Assembly (NCBI GenBank): GCA_947581635.1 | Contig: CANPVE010000008.1 | Location: forward strand, 46,533 to 110,532 | Length of the DNA stretch: 64,000 nt | Reading direction: 5' to 3' | From: an uncultured Clostridia bacterium | Lineage (GTDB): Bacteria; Bacillota; Clostridia; Oscillospirales; Acutalibacteraceae | Part shown: positions 1-6,831 of the stretch, piece after piece | Layout: each line of letters starts with the position of its first letter | How positions within the stretch are numbered: the stretch's first letter is position 1 | The notes under the pieces: model-generated | What the model saw: only the letters and a program-made list of their open reading frames with translations | Told to the model about the DNA's origin: nothing | The model's database searches: none | Translations under genes and position numbers: made by a program

Positions 1-3000
1 GCGTTTGCGTCAGAGCCGCAACGGTGGGAGATTATCGCAGATTTAAGATAGAACTTTGAACTGTCGTTCTGCCACATGGAAGAACCAAGGTTGTAGCAGA
101 ATGATACAAGTGCGTCAAACTGAGTCTGTGTGAGCTTTACACCGTTTCTCACGGCCCAGTCGCTCACTGCTTTAACGTACGTACCGTCATTCAAATCCGC
201 GTTTAGGAGCGCCGTCGCACCCTCCGCTGAAAGATATGGCTTTTCATCGGTCAGCATATAATCGGCGCCTATCATGGCTTCAATATCGCTGTTGAATTCA
301 GCTATAGCGCGTTCCTCTGACCAGTTCTTGCTTGCAGTGGTGGTTTTGGCGTGTCCGTAGCCAATCGTCCAGTAGCCCGACACGTCCTGGTACGGATAGA
401 ACGCGATTTCGCCTGTCGGAAGTACGGTGCCGCCGCCCTCCCAGTCGGCTATGAACTTAGTGCCCTTGTCGCTTATCTTCATCGCCTGAATGTCTTTGTA
501 CGGGTCTTTAAGCACGACCACACAGGTTGAAGCGGAGGCTGAGCCGCTCTTGGCGGTGATGGTGTACAAGCCTTCGGTCTTTCCGTTTACAATTCCCTTA
601 TTAGATACAGGACACCTTACGGAATCAGACGATTTATACGACATCGAAGCGCCACTCAACGACAGTCCCAGATCGATGGTTTTACCCTTTTCGATATAAT
701 AGTAGTCAGAGTTGTAACTCAGAATCGTATTTTCGTATGTGGTCTTTATGTCCTTGATGTAATCTGCAGAAACGTATCCATAGCCCGTTCCGTACTCAAT
801 TTTATGCCATTTGCTGCCTTTGGAGACTATTACGACGGTAGTGCCGTTTTTGAGTGTGCCGAGAACGGCGTAGTTCTGACCTGCACCCTTGCGTACATTC
901 AGCGAACTTGATACCTTCACCGTGCCTACAATTACCTGTCTGCCCACAGTGGCGGCGGTTGTTGTTGTCGTAGGCTCATTGGTTGTTGACTTGTCTGATG
1001 ACGTTGATGTGGCCCCACCGATATCTGTAGCGGAGGTGCTTGTGGCAGACGTTGCCGTTGTAGTAGTTGTAGTTGTGGTCTGCGTTGTGGTAGTTGTGGA
1101 AGTAGTCGTGGTGGGATCGGGAGTGGCCTTGACGTACTGACCGGACACCCAACCGCTTTTCTCGGCGGAAACCTGTATATAATACCAGTCAAATTGATGG
1201 TCTGTGTATCTGTACACCGAATCTTTACGCACTTCGGTTATTTTTTTTGCATCGGGCAAATTATCCGCCCTCACATTTAGGACGTCGGCTGTAACCACGA
1301 GAGTTCCCGATTCCTTATATGCCGTGGTGGACGCGGTCTGTGAGGTCGAGCTTGTGGTTTGGTTCTGAGCCGTTGTTGGGCCGTTGCCCGATTGTGGATC
1401 AGAAGATGATGTCGTTGTCGTCGTCGGCTGTGTGGTGGTATAGGGGGTGTATTGGACATAGTCGCCCTTAACCCAGCCGGTGTTTGAATCTGACAGCAAT
1501 ATGCAGAACCAACCGTCCTCATAATTGATATATGTGAAAACTTGGTCGCGCTTTACTTCGCTTATCTTTGCGTATTTCGTGCCGGGACCCGAGCGCACAT
1601 TTACAACTGACCCCGTAATATGGAGAGTACCTCTCTGACCTGATGATGTCGTTGAAGTACTGCTCGATGAGGTTGCGGTTGTAGTTGTCGTTGTGGAGGA
1701 CGTGCCAGAAGAGCCTGTCGAACCCGATTCGGTCGCTGCGGTAGAGGCGGTAGTGGAGAGAGCGGTTATCGGAGTGGCCTTGACATAATCCCCGCTTACC
1801 CATCCGTCCTGCTGGGCGGAAATCCAAATGTGATACCATCCGTCCTTCTCTTCGGTGTATGTGTAAACGCTGCCCTTCTTTACCTCGGTGATTTTGCCGT
1901 TGCTGGTGCCAGGCCCGGAACGGACATTCACCACAGTCCCGGTTATCTCCAAAGTACCTCCCTGAATTGAAGAGGAAGTTGCGGCAGTTTGTGACGAACC
2001 CGTCGTAGTTGTAGTAGTTGTTGTAGTAGTCGTTGTGGTGGTTGTGGGGTTAGGCGTTGCTTCTACGTAATCGCCCATGATCCAACCGCTTTGGGTAGAC
2101 GATACTTGAATATAGTACCATCCGTTTTTCTTGTCGGTGTATGTGTAAACATCACCTTGCTTGACCTCGGTAATTTTAGCGTTGTCGGTTCCTACACCTG
2201 AGCGCACATTGACTACGGTTCCTGTCACCTTTAGAGTACCGCTTTCAGCCGTTGTCGCCGCAGTGGTAGCGGTAGACTGCGAGGAACTGGAGGGTGTGGT
2301 CGAAGTGGTTGTATTCGGAGTGGCCTGCACATAGTCGCCAATTATCCAGCCGCTCTGAGTTGATGATACTTGGATATAATACCAGCCGTTCTTTACATCG
2401 GTATAGGTGTAACTCTCGCCCTGCTTGACCTCTGTGATTTTGGCATTTTCGATGCCTGCTCCGCTGCGTACATTTACCACCGTGCCTGTCACCTTAAGTG
2501 TGCCGCTCTGAGCGCCTGCGGCGGCAGTGGTTGTTGTGCCTGTGGAGGAGCTTTCCGCAGTGGTAGAAGCCGTAGTGTTTGGAGTAGCCTGCACATAATC
2601 CCCCATGATCCAGCCGCTCTGAGTTGATGACACCTGAATGTAATACCAACCGTCCTTCACATCAGTATAGGTGTAACTCTCGCCCTGTTTGACCTGCGTT
2701 ATCCTGTCGTTGTTTGTACCTGCCCCGCTGCGCACATTTACGACAGTTCCGGTGACTTTAAGCGTGCCGCTGTTTGCGGCGGCCGCCGTTGTGGTTGTTG
2801 GAGCCTGAGTAGTTGTAGTCGTAGTCGTAGAAGTAGTTGTATTTGGCGTGGGGTATACATAAGTGCCCATTACCCAGCCGCTTATACTGGAATTGACCCT
2901 GATGTAGTACCATTTTACCCCGCTCACCGTCTTAACATTGGAATAAGTAAAGGTCTGCCCAAGCTTGAGGGTAGTGAGCTTCTTTGAGGAAGTGCTTGTG

Positions 3001-4082
3001 CTCGAGCGCACATTGAGCACATTGCCTGTAACTTTTAGGGTTCCGCTCTCGGAGGGAGACGTCGTGCCGGTCTGCACCAAACTTATATAGCTGCCCATAA
3101 CCCAGCCGCTGGTTGAGGAATTGACGCTGATGTAATACCAGTTAATTCCGTTGACGTTTTTGACATTTGAATAGGTAAAAGTCTGACCCTGCTTGAGAAC
3201 GGTTATTTTATTTGAAGATGTGCTTGTATCGGAGCGCACATTGAGCACATTGCCCGTCACTTTGAGCGTTCCGCTGGTTTGAGACGGATCAACGACGTTT
3301 ACGAATGTACCCATGACCCAGCCGCTTGTCTTGGAATCAACTTTGATGTAATACCAATTGACGCCGCTCACCTTTTTAACATTGGAATACGTAAAAGTCT
3401 GTCCCAGCTTGACTGTGGTGAGTTTCTTTGAAGATGTATTTGTGCTCGAACGCACGTTAAGTACCGTACCTGTAACCCTAACCGTGCCGCTCGTCGAGCT
3501 TGCCGATTGGGTTTTATTTGCATCGGCTGCGGTTGAGTTGAGCGGAGTCAGATCTACCACGGATACGTACGTTCCGCAGATATATCCCTGAGCCTCGCCC
3601 ACGTTTACCTTGTACCAATTGACGTTGTCTACGGTTTTATACGAATCGTATATCAGTTTCTGATCCTTGTTGACAGTGGTGATAATCGTACTGCTTGTGT
3701 TCGAGCTTGAGCGTATATTTACCTTTTCGGCGTTGACTTTGACAATCTTCGCCGTACCCTTCGTCAAACCTTCGACAAGACCGAGCGTGCTGGGGCCTAC
3801 GATTCCGTCAACCTTGAGGTTGTACTCAGTTTGCAGATTTCTGACCGCCCCGTCGGTGGTTTGGTCAAACGTACCTGTATCGGAACCGCTGCTCATGTAA
3901 TTAAGAGTTATGAGATTCTGTTGAAGCTGTTTGACGCTGTCTCCAGACGACCCAAGCTTCAAGTAAGCCGCCGCAGAAACCGACAGCATACTGTCAAGCA
4001 CGTCGGGCGGAGCAGTGGCGAGAGAGACTGTTCCAACCATCGCGGTTGCAGCAACGACCGCCGCAAATTTTTTTACGTCCAT
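1..4082 (-). CDS. Secreted modular lysozyme: PG-binding domain, eleven SH3b repeats, Ig-like domain, GH24 muramidase (3' end cut by window)
   Basis: About 1360 codons are visible without a stop; the C-terminus lies beyond position 1. The start is the ATG at 4080-4082, 10 bases after an AAGGAG site. Residues 1-35 form a signal peptide (lysine pair, then alanine/valine-rich core). Residues ~37-100 are a PG_binding_1 domain (LKLGSSGDSVKQLQQNL...DGIVGPSTLG). Eleven bacterial SH3 domains follow between ~3740 and ~725, joined by threonine/serine-rich linkers, then a Big_2-like Ig domain (~715-500). The end is a GH24 lysozyme domain with Glu1215, Asp1233 and Thr1239 in WEGGG...YQDVSGYWTIGYGH, and the downstream motif TQTQFDALVSFCYNLG. 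Family knowledge: GH24 enzymes cleave the MurNAc-GlcNAc bond in peptidoglycan, and SH3b domains bind the wall. I infer a housekeeping autolysin or secreted competitor lysozyme. Phage origin of the catalytic domain is possible, but no other phage genes are near. Confidence 0.9.
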   Translation of the reverse strand, partial: MDVKKFAAVVAATAMVGTVSLATAPPDVLDSMLSVSAAAYLKLGSSGDSVKQLQQNLITLNYMSSGSDTGTFDQTTDGAVRNLQTEYNLKVDGIVGPSTLGLVEGLTKGTAKIVKVNAEKVNIRSSSNTSSTIITTVNKDQKLIYDSYKTVDNVNWYKVNVGEAQGYICGTYVSVVDLTPLNSTAADANKTQSASSTSGTVRVTGTVLNVRSSTNTSSKKLTTVKLGQTFTYSNVKKVSGVNWYYIKVDSKTSGWVMGTFVNVVDPSQTSGTLKVTGNVLNVRSDTSTSSNKITVLKQGQTFTYSNVKNVNGINWYYISVNSSTSGWVMGSYISLVQTGTTSPSESGTLKVTGNVLNVRSSTSTSSKKLTTLKLGQTFTYSNVKTVSGVKWYYIRVNSSISGWVMGTYVYPTPNTTTSTTTTTTTQAPTTTTAAAANSGTLKVTGTVVNVRSGAGTNNDRITQVKQGESYTYTDVKDGWYYIQVSSTQSGWIMGDYVQATPNTTASTTAESSSTGTTTTAAAGAQSGTLKVTGTVVNVRSGAGIENAKITEVKQGESYTYTDVKNGWYYIQVSSTQSGWIIGDYVQATPNTTTSTTPSSSSQSTATTAATTAESGTLKVTGTVVNVRSGVGTDNAKITEVKQGDVYTYTDKKNGWYYIQVSSTQSGWIMGDYVEATPNPTTTTTTTTTTTTTTTGSSQTAATSSSIQGGTLEITGTVVNVRSGPGTSNGKITEVKKGSVYTYTEEKDGWYHIWISAQQDGWVSGDYVKATPITALSTTASTAATESGSTGSSGTSSTTTTTTATSSSSTSTTSSGQRGTLHITGSVVNVRSGPGTKYAKISEVKRDQVFTYINYEDGWFCILLSDSNTGWVKGDYVQYTPYTTTQPTTTTTSSSDPQSGNGPTTAQNQTTSSTSQTASTTAYKESGTLVVTADVLNVRADNLPDAKKITEVRKDSVYRYTDHQFDWYYIQVSAEKSGWVSGQYVKATPDPTTTTSTTTTTQTTTTTTTTATSATSTSATDIGGATSTSSDKSTTNEPTTTTTAATVGRQVIVGTVKVSSSLNVRKGAGQNYAVLGTLKNGTTVVIVSKGSKWHKIEYGTGYGYVSADYIKDIKTTYENTILSYNSDYYYIEKGKTIDLGLSLSGASMSYKSSDSVRCPVSNKGIVNGKTEGLYTITAKSGSASASTCVVVLKDPYKDIQAMKISDKGTKFIADWEGGGTVLPTGEIAFYPYQDVSGYWTIGYGHAKTTTASKNWSEERAIAEFNSDIEAMIGADYMLTDEKPYLSAEGATALLNADLNDGTYVKAVSDWAVRNGVKLTQTQFDALVSFCYNLGSSMWQNDSSKFYLKSAIISHRCGSDAN
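1140..2790 (-). repeat. SH3b tandem repeats, subfamily B (copies 5-10) with Thr-rich linkers
   Basis: Six repeats share VVNVRSG.GT, YTYT..KDGWYYIQVSS and SGWI.GDYV.ATP. The linkers between them are runs of threonine with some serine, alanine and proline, encoded by simple ACN repeats (for example 1050-1110 and 2000-2045). Copy 1 (~3740-3555) and copy 11 (~935-725) are divergent from both subfamilies. Confidence 0.8.
2855..3490 (-). repeat. SH3b tandem repeats, subfamily A (copies 2-4)
   Basis: Three repeats of about 65 residues (roughly 3490-3290, 3272-3075, 3048-2855) share V(T/L)NVRSST.TSSKK and SNVK.V.G..WYYI.V.S.TSGWVMG. They are much closer to each other than to the later repeats, which suggests recent internal duplication. 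Confidence 0.8.
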
Positions 4083-4174
4083 GTCAAAAAGCACTCCTTC
4101 CTCGATTGATTAGAGAAATGAATCCTGTACGTTTTTTATATATAGCAAAAAAATCAACAAAAAACTTACTTTAT

Positions 4175-4203
4175 ATTATACACCCAATCAATGACGCTGT
4201 CAA
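4175..4203 (-). promoter_or_regulatory. Consensus sigma-A promoter of the lysozyme gene
   Basis: On the minus strand TTGACA (4198-4203) and TATAAT (4175-4180) are separated by exactly 17 bases. The predicted start near 4168 gives an ~85-base leader before the ATG at 4082. Confidence 0.85.
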
Positions 4204-4282
4204 TAAAATAGGCAAGGCATAACGATAAAGATTTTGTAAACTTATATTTGTGAACTTATAAGATTTCTGAATGGGGCTGGTT

Positions 4283-5455
4283 TTATATGCGTGCCGCGCC
4301 TGTTTTGACGGCGGCCTCTGCAACCGCTTTGGATACGCGCTTCACCACACGATCGTCCAGCGCGCTGGGAATGATATAATCCGGAGTCAGCTCGTCGTCC
4401 CCGATAATATTGGCTATTGCGTAGGCTGCGGCCATCTTCATTTCGTCATTTATCTCGGATGCTCTCACGTCAAGCGCGCCCCTGAATATTCCGGGGAATG
4501 CGAGGACGTTGTTTATCTGGTTGGGGAAGTCGCTGCGTCCTGTTCCGACTACAGCCGCGCCCGCTGCTTTGGCGAGGTCGGGCATTATCTCGGGTACGGG
4601 GTTCGCCATAGCGAAGACCATTGCGCCATCGGCCATACTTGCCACCATTTCGGGAGTGAGCACGTTTGGAGCGGACAGGCCAAAGAACACATCCGCGCCT
4701 TTGATTACATCAGCCAGTGTGCCTGTCCTGTGTTCGCGGTTGGTGACTGTGGCCATGTAAGCCTGTTCGCTGTCAAGCCGTTCGTCACCCTCGCAGATAA
4801 CGCCGAAGCTGCGGCACATGATAATATCTTTTACGCCGAGCGACAGCAATAGTTTTGTCACGGCAATCGCGGCGGCTCCGGCTCCGTTTACCACCATTTT
4901 GATGTCCGCGATATTGCGCCCCGTGAGACGGCAGGCGTTGATTATGGCGGCGGCGCAGCATACTGCGGTGCCGTGTTGGTCGTCGTGAAATACTGGAATG
5001 TCGCAGATTTCCTTGAGACGGCGCTCTATCTCGAAGCAACGGGGAGCGGAGATATCCTCCAGATTGATGCCGCCGAAGCTGCCGGCTATCATGGCGACCG
5101 TATTTACGATGGTATCCACGTCGTTCGAACGAATGCAGAGCGGAACGGCGTCTACATCGCCGAATCTCTTAAAAAGCGCGCACTTGCCTTCCATTACGGG
5201 CATACCCGCCTCGGGGCCTATGTTGCCGAGACCGAGAACGGCGGAACCGTCCGTTATAACGGCCACAAGATTGGATCGGCGTGTGAGATCGTAGCTTTTG
5301 CTTGTGTCCTTCTGGATTTCAAGACAGGGCTTAGCGACGCCGGGAGTGTATGCCAGCGACAGGTCCACGTTGTTTTCAATGGGACAGCGGGTAACGACCT
5401 CGATCTTGCCCTTCCATTCGTAATGCTTCTTGAGTGATTCAGCCTGATAATCCAT
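4283..5455 (-). CDS. NAD(P)-dependent malic enzyme
   Basis: 390 residues, the normal length for the short bacterial form. It decarboxylates malate oxidatively to pyruvate and CO2. Visible signatures are catalytic Tyr36 in AYTPGVAKPC, Lys91 in MEGKCALFK, metal-binding residues around LEDISAP (133-137) and FHDDQHGT (157-163), and the dinucleotide-binding GAGAAA (191-196). The open frame extends 47 codons further upstream, but ATG 5453-5455 matches the family N-terminus and has a ribosome site (AAAGGA). Whether the cofactor is NAD or NADP cannot be settled by reading. Monocistronic, with its own extended -10 promoter. It supplies pyruvate and reducing power next to the window's PEP carboxykinase and citrate synthase. 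Confidence 0.95.
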   Translation of the reverse strand: MDYQAESLKKHYEWKGKIEVVTRCPIENNVDLSLAYTPGVAKPCLEIQKDTSKSYDLTRRSNLVAVITDGSAVLGLGNIGPEAGMPVMEGKCALFKRFGDVDAVPLCIRSNDVDTIVNTVAMIAGSFGGINLEDISAPRCFEIERRLKEICDIPVFHDDQHGTAVCCAAAIINACRLTGRNIADIKMVVNGAGAAAIAVTKLLLSLGVKDIIMCRSFGVICEGDERLDSEQAYMATVTNREHRTGTLADVIKGADVFFGLSAPNVLTPEMVASMADGAMVFAMANPVPEIMPDLAKAAGAAVVGTGRSDFPNQINNVLAFPGIFRGALDVRASEINDEMKMAAAYAIANIIGDDELTPDYIIPSALDDRVVKRVSKAVAEAAVKTGAARI

Positions 5456-5497
5456 AATTTTGTTTGCAGTCCTTTCAACAAGTAAATAACGCTCTGT

Positions 5498-5506
5498 ATT
5501 ATAGCA
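5498..5506 (-). promoter_or_regulatory. Extended -10 promoter of malic enzyme gene
   Basis: TGC followed directly by TATAAT on the minus strand (5506 to 5498), with no good -35 box. It lies 43 bases upstream of the malic enzyme start. Confidence 0.6.
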
Positions 5507-5596
5507 CGAAATTTCCAAAAAATAAAGTCGTTTGAGAACTTTAGATTTATAATTTACAATTTCCTGGAAAAGAAATTCAGAAAATGTAAAATACAC

Positions 5597-5625
5597 TTGA
5601 CATTTTGCTATGTATATGATATCAT
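5597..5625 (+). promoter_or_regulatory. Promoter of the XRE/DUF2178 pair
   Basis: TTGACA (5597-5602), 17-base spacer, TATCAT (5620-5625). The predicted transcription start near 5632 falls inside the dyad at 5631-5648. Confidence 0.75.
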
Positions 5626-5630
5626 ATCAA

Positions 5631-5648
5631 TGTAAAGTTAGCTTTACA
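5631..5648. promoter_or_regulatory. Perfect dyad TGTAAAG-N4-CTTTACA, likely operator
   Basis: Seven-base arms with a four-base centre, placed over the predicted transcription start of the small XRE regulator gene. The position suits autorepression by the product of 5729-5926. The assignment is inference. Confidence 0.55.
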
Positions 5649-5728
5649 AATTGAAAATAATTAATTATTTTTACTTCAATACGTCAGGCAAACTCCGTCT
5701 ATTTTGAAAGGGAAGGGTGATAGGCTGT

Positions 5729-5926
5729 TTGAAAAACAATTTGGAAGCTATGCGTAAGGCAAGAGGAATCAGTCAGGAAGAATTGGCTTGGGCTATGGGA
5801 GTGTCGCGTCAGACTATAATTTCTTTGGAAAAAGGGAGATATAATCCTTCAATAATCCTCGCTTTTAAGCTGGCAGGCTATTTTGGTACAAGCATAGAGA
5901 ATATTTTTATTTATGAGGGAGAATAG
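5729..5926 (+). CDS. Small Cro/C1-type (XRE) DNA-binding regulator
   Basis: 65 residues, almost entirely a helix-turn-helix domain: LRxxRGISQEELAWAMGVSRQTIISLEKGRYNPS, then LAFKLAGYFGTSIENIF, typical of the very short YozG-like XRE proteins. The TTG at 5729 is preferred, 11 bases after GGAAGGG; a GTG at 5717 lies inside that ribosome site and would be a poor start. The next gene, a four-helix membrane protein, begins 5 bases after its stop, a pairing common in Firmicutes. A dyad at 5631-5648 sits at the promoter and is the obvious target. Ligand or signal unknown. Confidence 0.85.
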   Translation: MKNNLEAMRKARGISQEELAWAMGVSRQTIISLEKGRYNPSIILAFKLAGYFGTSIENIFIYEGE

Positions 5927-5931
5927 ATATT

Positions 5932-6309
5932 ATGAAGAATAGAATTAAGTATAAAATTCTTATTGCCTTGGGGATAACAGCATATGTGTTTGGATTCATC
6001 ACGTCAAAATACGGGTTGATTGCGATTACAGGTGGATTGCGGGGGTTTGGAACTGTGGCTGTGATTTTGAGCATTCTTAAGATGAATTCCCAAAAAGATA
6101 TGGTAGATGATATGGACGAGCGAAATATCGCCATACGCGGCAAGGCGGCGTATGTATCGAGCCTGATTACAATGGCGGCACTGACAGTATGCATCTGCTA
6201 TTGCATTGAAATCCAAGCGGGAATAACAACTTTGGTGTTTTGCGCTGTGTTTCTGATCCAAAGTGTATCAATGGGTGTAGCGACAGCGATCTATAAACGA
6301 AAAATGTAA
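5932..6309 (+). CDS. Four-helix membrane protein, DUF2178-like, partner of XRE regulator
   Basis: 125 residues with four hydrophobic segments (about 12-29, 33-47, 70-90, 97-115). Between the second and third is the charged loop MDERNIAIRGKAAY, which resembles the DERD..I..KA motif of DUF2178 proteins. It is translationally coupled to the upstream regulator (5-base gap). Family function is not established; the membrane protein may modulate the regulator or be its main target. Family assignment from memory of the motif, not from a search. Confidence 0.7.
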   Translation: MKNRIKYKILIALGITAYVFGFITSKYGLIAITGGLRGFGTVAVILSILKMNSQKDMVDDMDERNIAIRGKAAYVSSLITMAALTVCICYCIEIQAGITTLVFCAVFLIQSVSMGVATAIYKRKM

Positions 6310-6329
6310 CTTGCGGTAGGTGAATATCA

Positions 6330-6373
6330 ATCCGTGGAGGACATCTGTATGAGATATTCTCCACGGATTTTTT
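6330..6373 (+). terminator. Rho-independent terminator after the XRE/membrane pair
   Basis: Perfect 10-base stem ATCCGTGGAG / CTCCACGGAT (6330-6339, 6359-6368) followed by six T. Confidence 0.85.
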
Positions 6374-6392
6374 GGAAAATACAAAAAAACTA

Positions 6393-6421
6393 TTGCAAAA
6401 TTAATCTGGCTGTGCTAGAAT
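6393..6421 (+). promoter_or_regulatory. Promoter of secG
   Basis: TTGCAA (6393-6398), 17-base spacer, TAGAAT (6416-6421), with an extended TG element directly upstream of the -10 box. Confidence 0.75.
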
Positions 6422-6492
6422 TAATGAGATACATCGGGAATTTGTGATTCCTGACAACGGCATAAAGCAGTCAATGTGGAGGTGTTACGTTT

Positions 6493-6753
6493 ATGTTAAG
6501 TGTTGCGGAATGGGTAATAAGTGCTGTGCTTATAGTAGTTGCTTTGGTTATGATAATTATCGTTCTCTTCCAGCAGAGCGATGATGACGGTTTGTCCGGC
6601 GCGATCGGCGGTTCTTCTTCGGCATACGACTCTTATCTCGGCAAGAACGAGGGAAGGACCACGACTGCCAAGCTTGCCAAATTTACAAAGATAATGGCTA
6701 CGATATTCTTTGTATTTGTATTGGTGCTCGACGTTCTCAACGTCATGAAATAA
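6493..6753 (+). CDS. secG: Preprotein translocase subunit SecG
   Basis: 86 residues. Two hydrophobic helices (about 7-26 and 62-83) flank the glycine/serine-rich loop with the SecG hallmark LFQQSDDDGLSGAIGG. SecG is the small accessory subunit of the SecYEG channel in the plasma membrane and aids SecA-driven export. A GGAGG ribosome site precedes the ATG. As in other Firmicutes it lies directly upstream of rnr, but here a strong terminator hairpin separates the two genes. Confidence 0.95.
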   Translation: MLSVAEWVISAVLIVVALVMIIIVLFQQSDDDGLSGAIGGSSSAYDSYLGKNEGRTTTAKLAKFTKIMATIFFVFVLVLDVLNVMK

Positions 6754-6779
6754 CGGCTGTCGAATTTATATCACAAAGC

Positions 6780-6818
6780 ATATGCGAAGCAGACTGCGCT
6801 GTTTCGCATATTTTTTTT
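6780..6818 (+). terminator. Terminator between secG and rnr
   Basis: Stem ATATGCGAA (6780-6788) / TTCGCATAT (6803-6811) followed by eight T. It ends only about 14 bases before the first ATG of rnr, so rnr needs read-through or a promoter I could not identify. Confidence 0.85.
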
Positions 6819-6831
6819 GAATTTACAGATA

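Noticed and set aside
889..1140. Plus-strand valine-run reading frame
   Set aside because: It is the antisense of the threonine-rich linker of the lysozyme gene; poly-Val is the mirror of ACN repeats.
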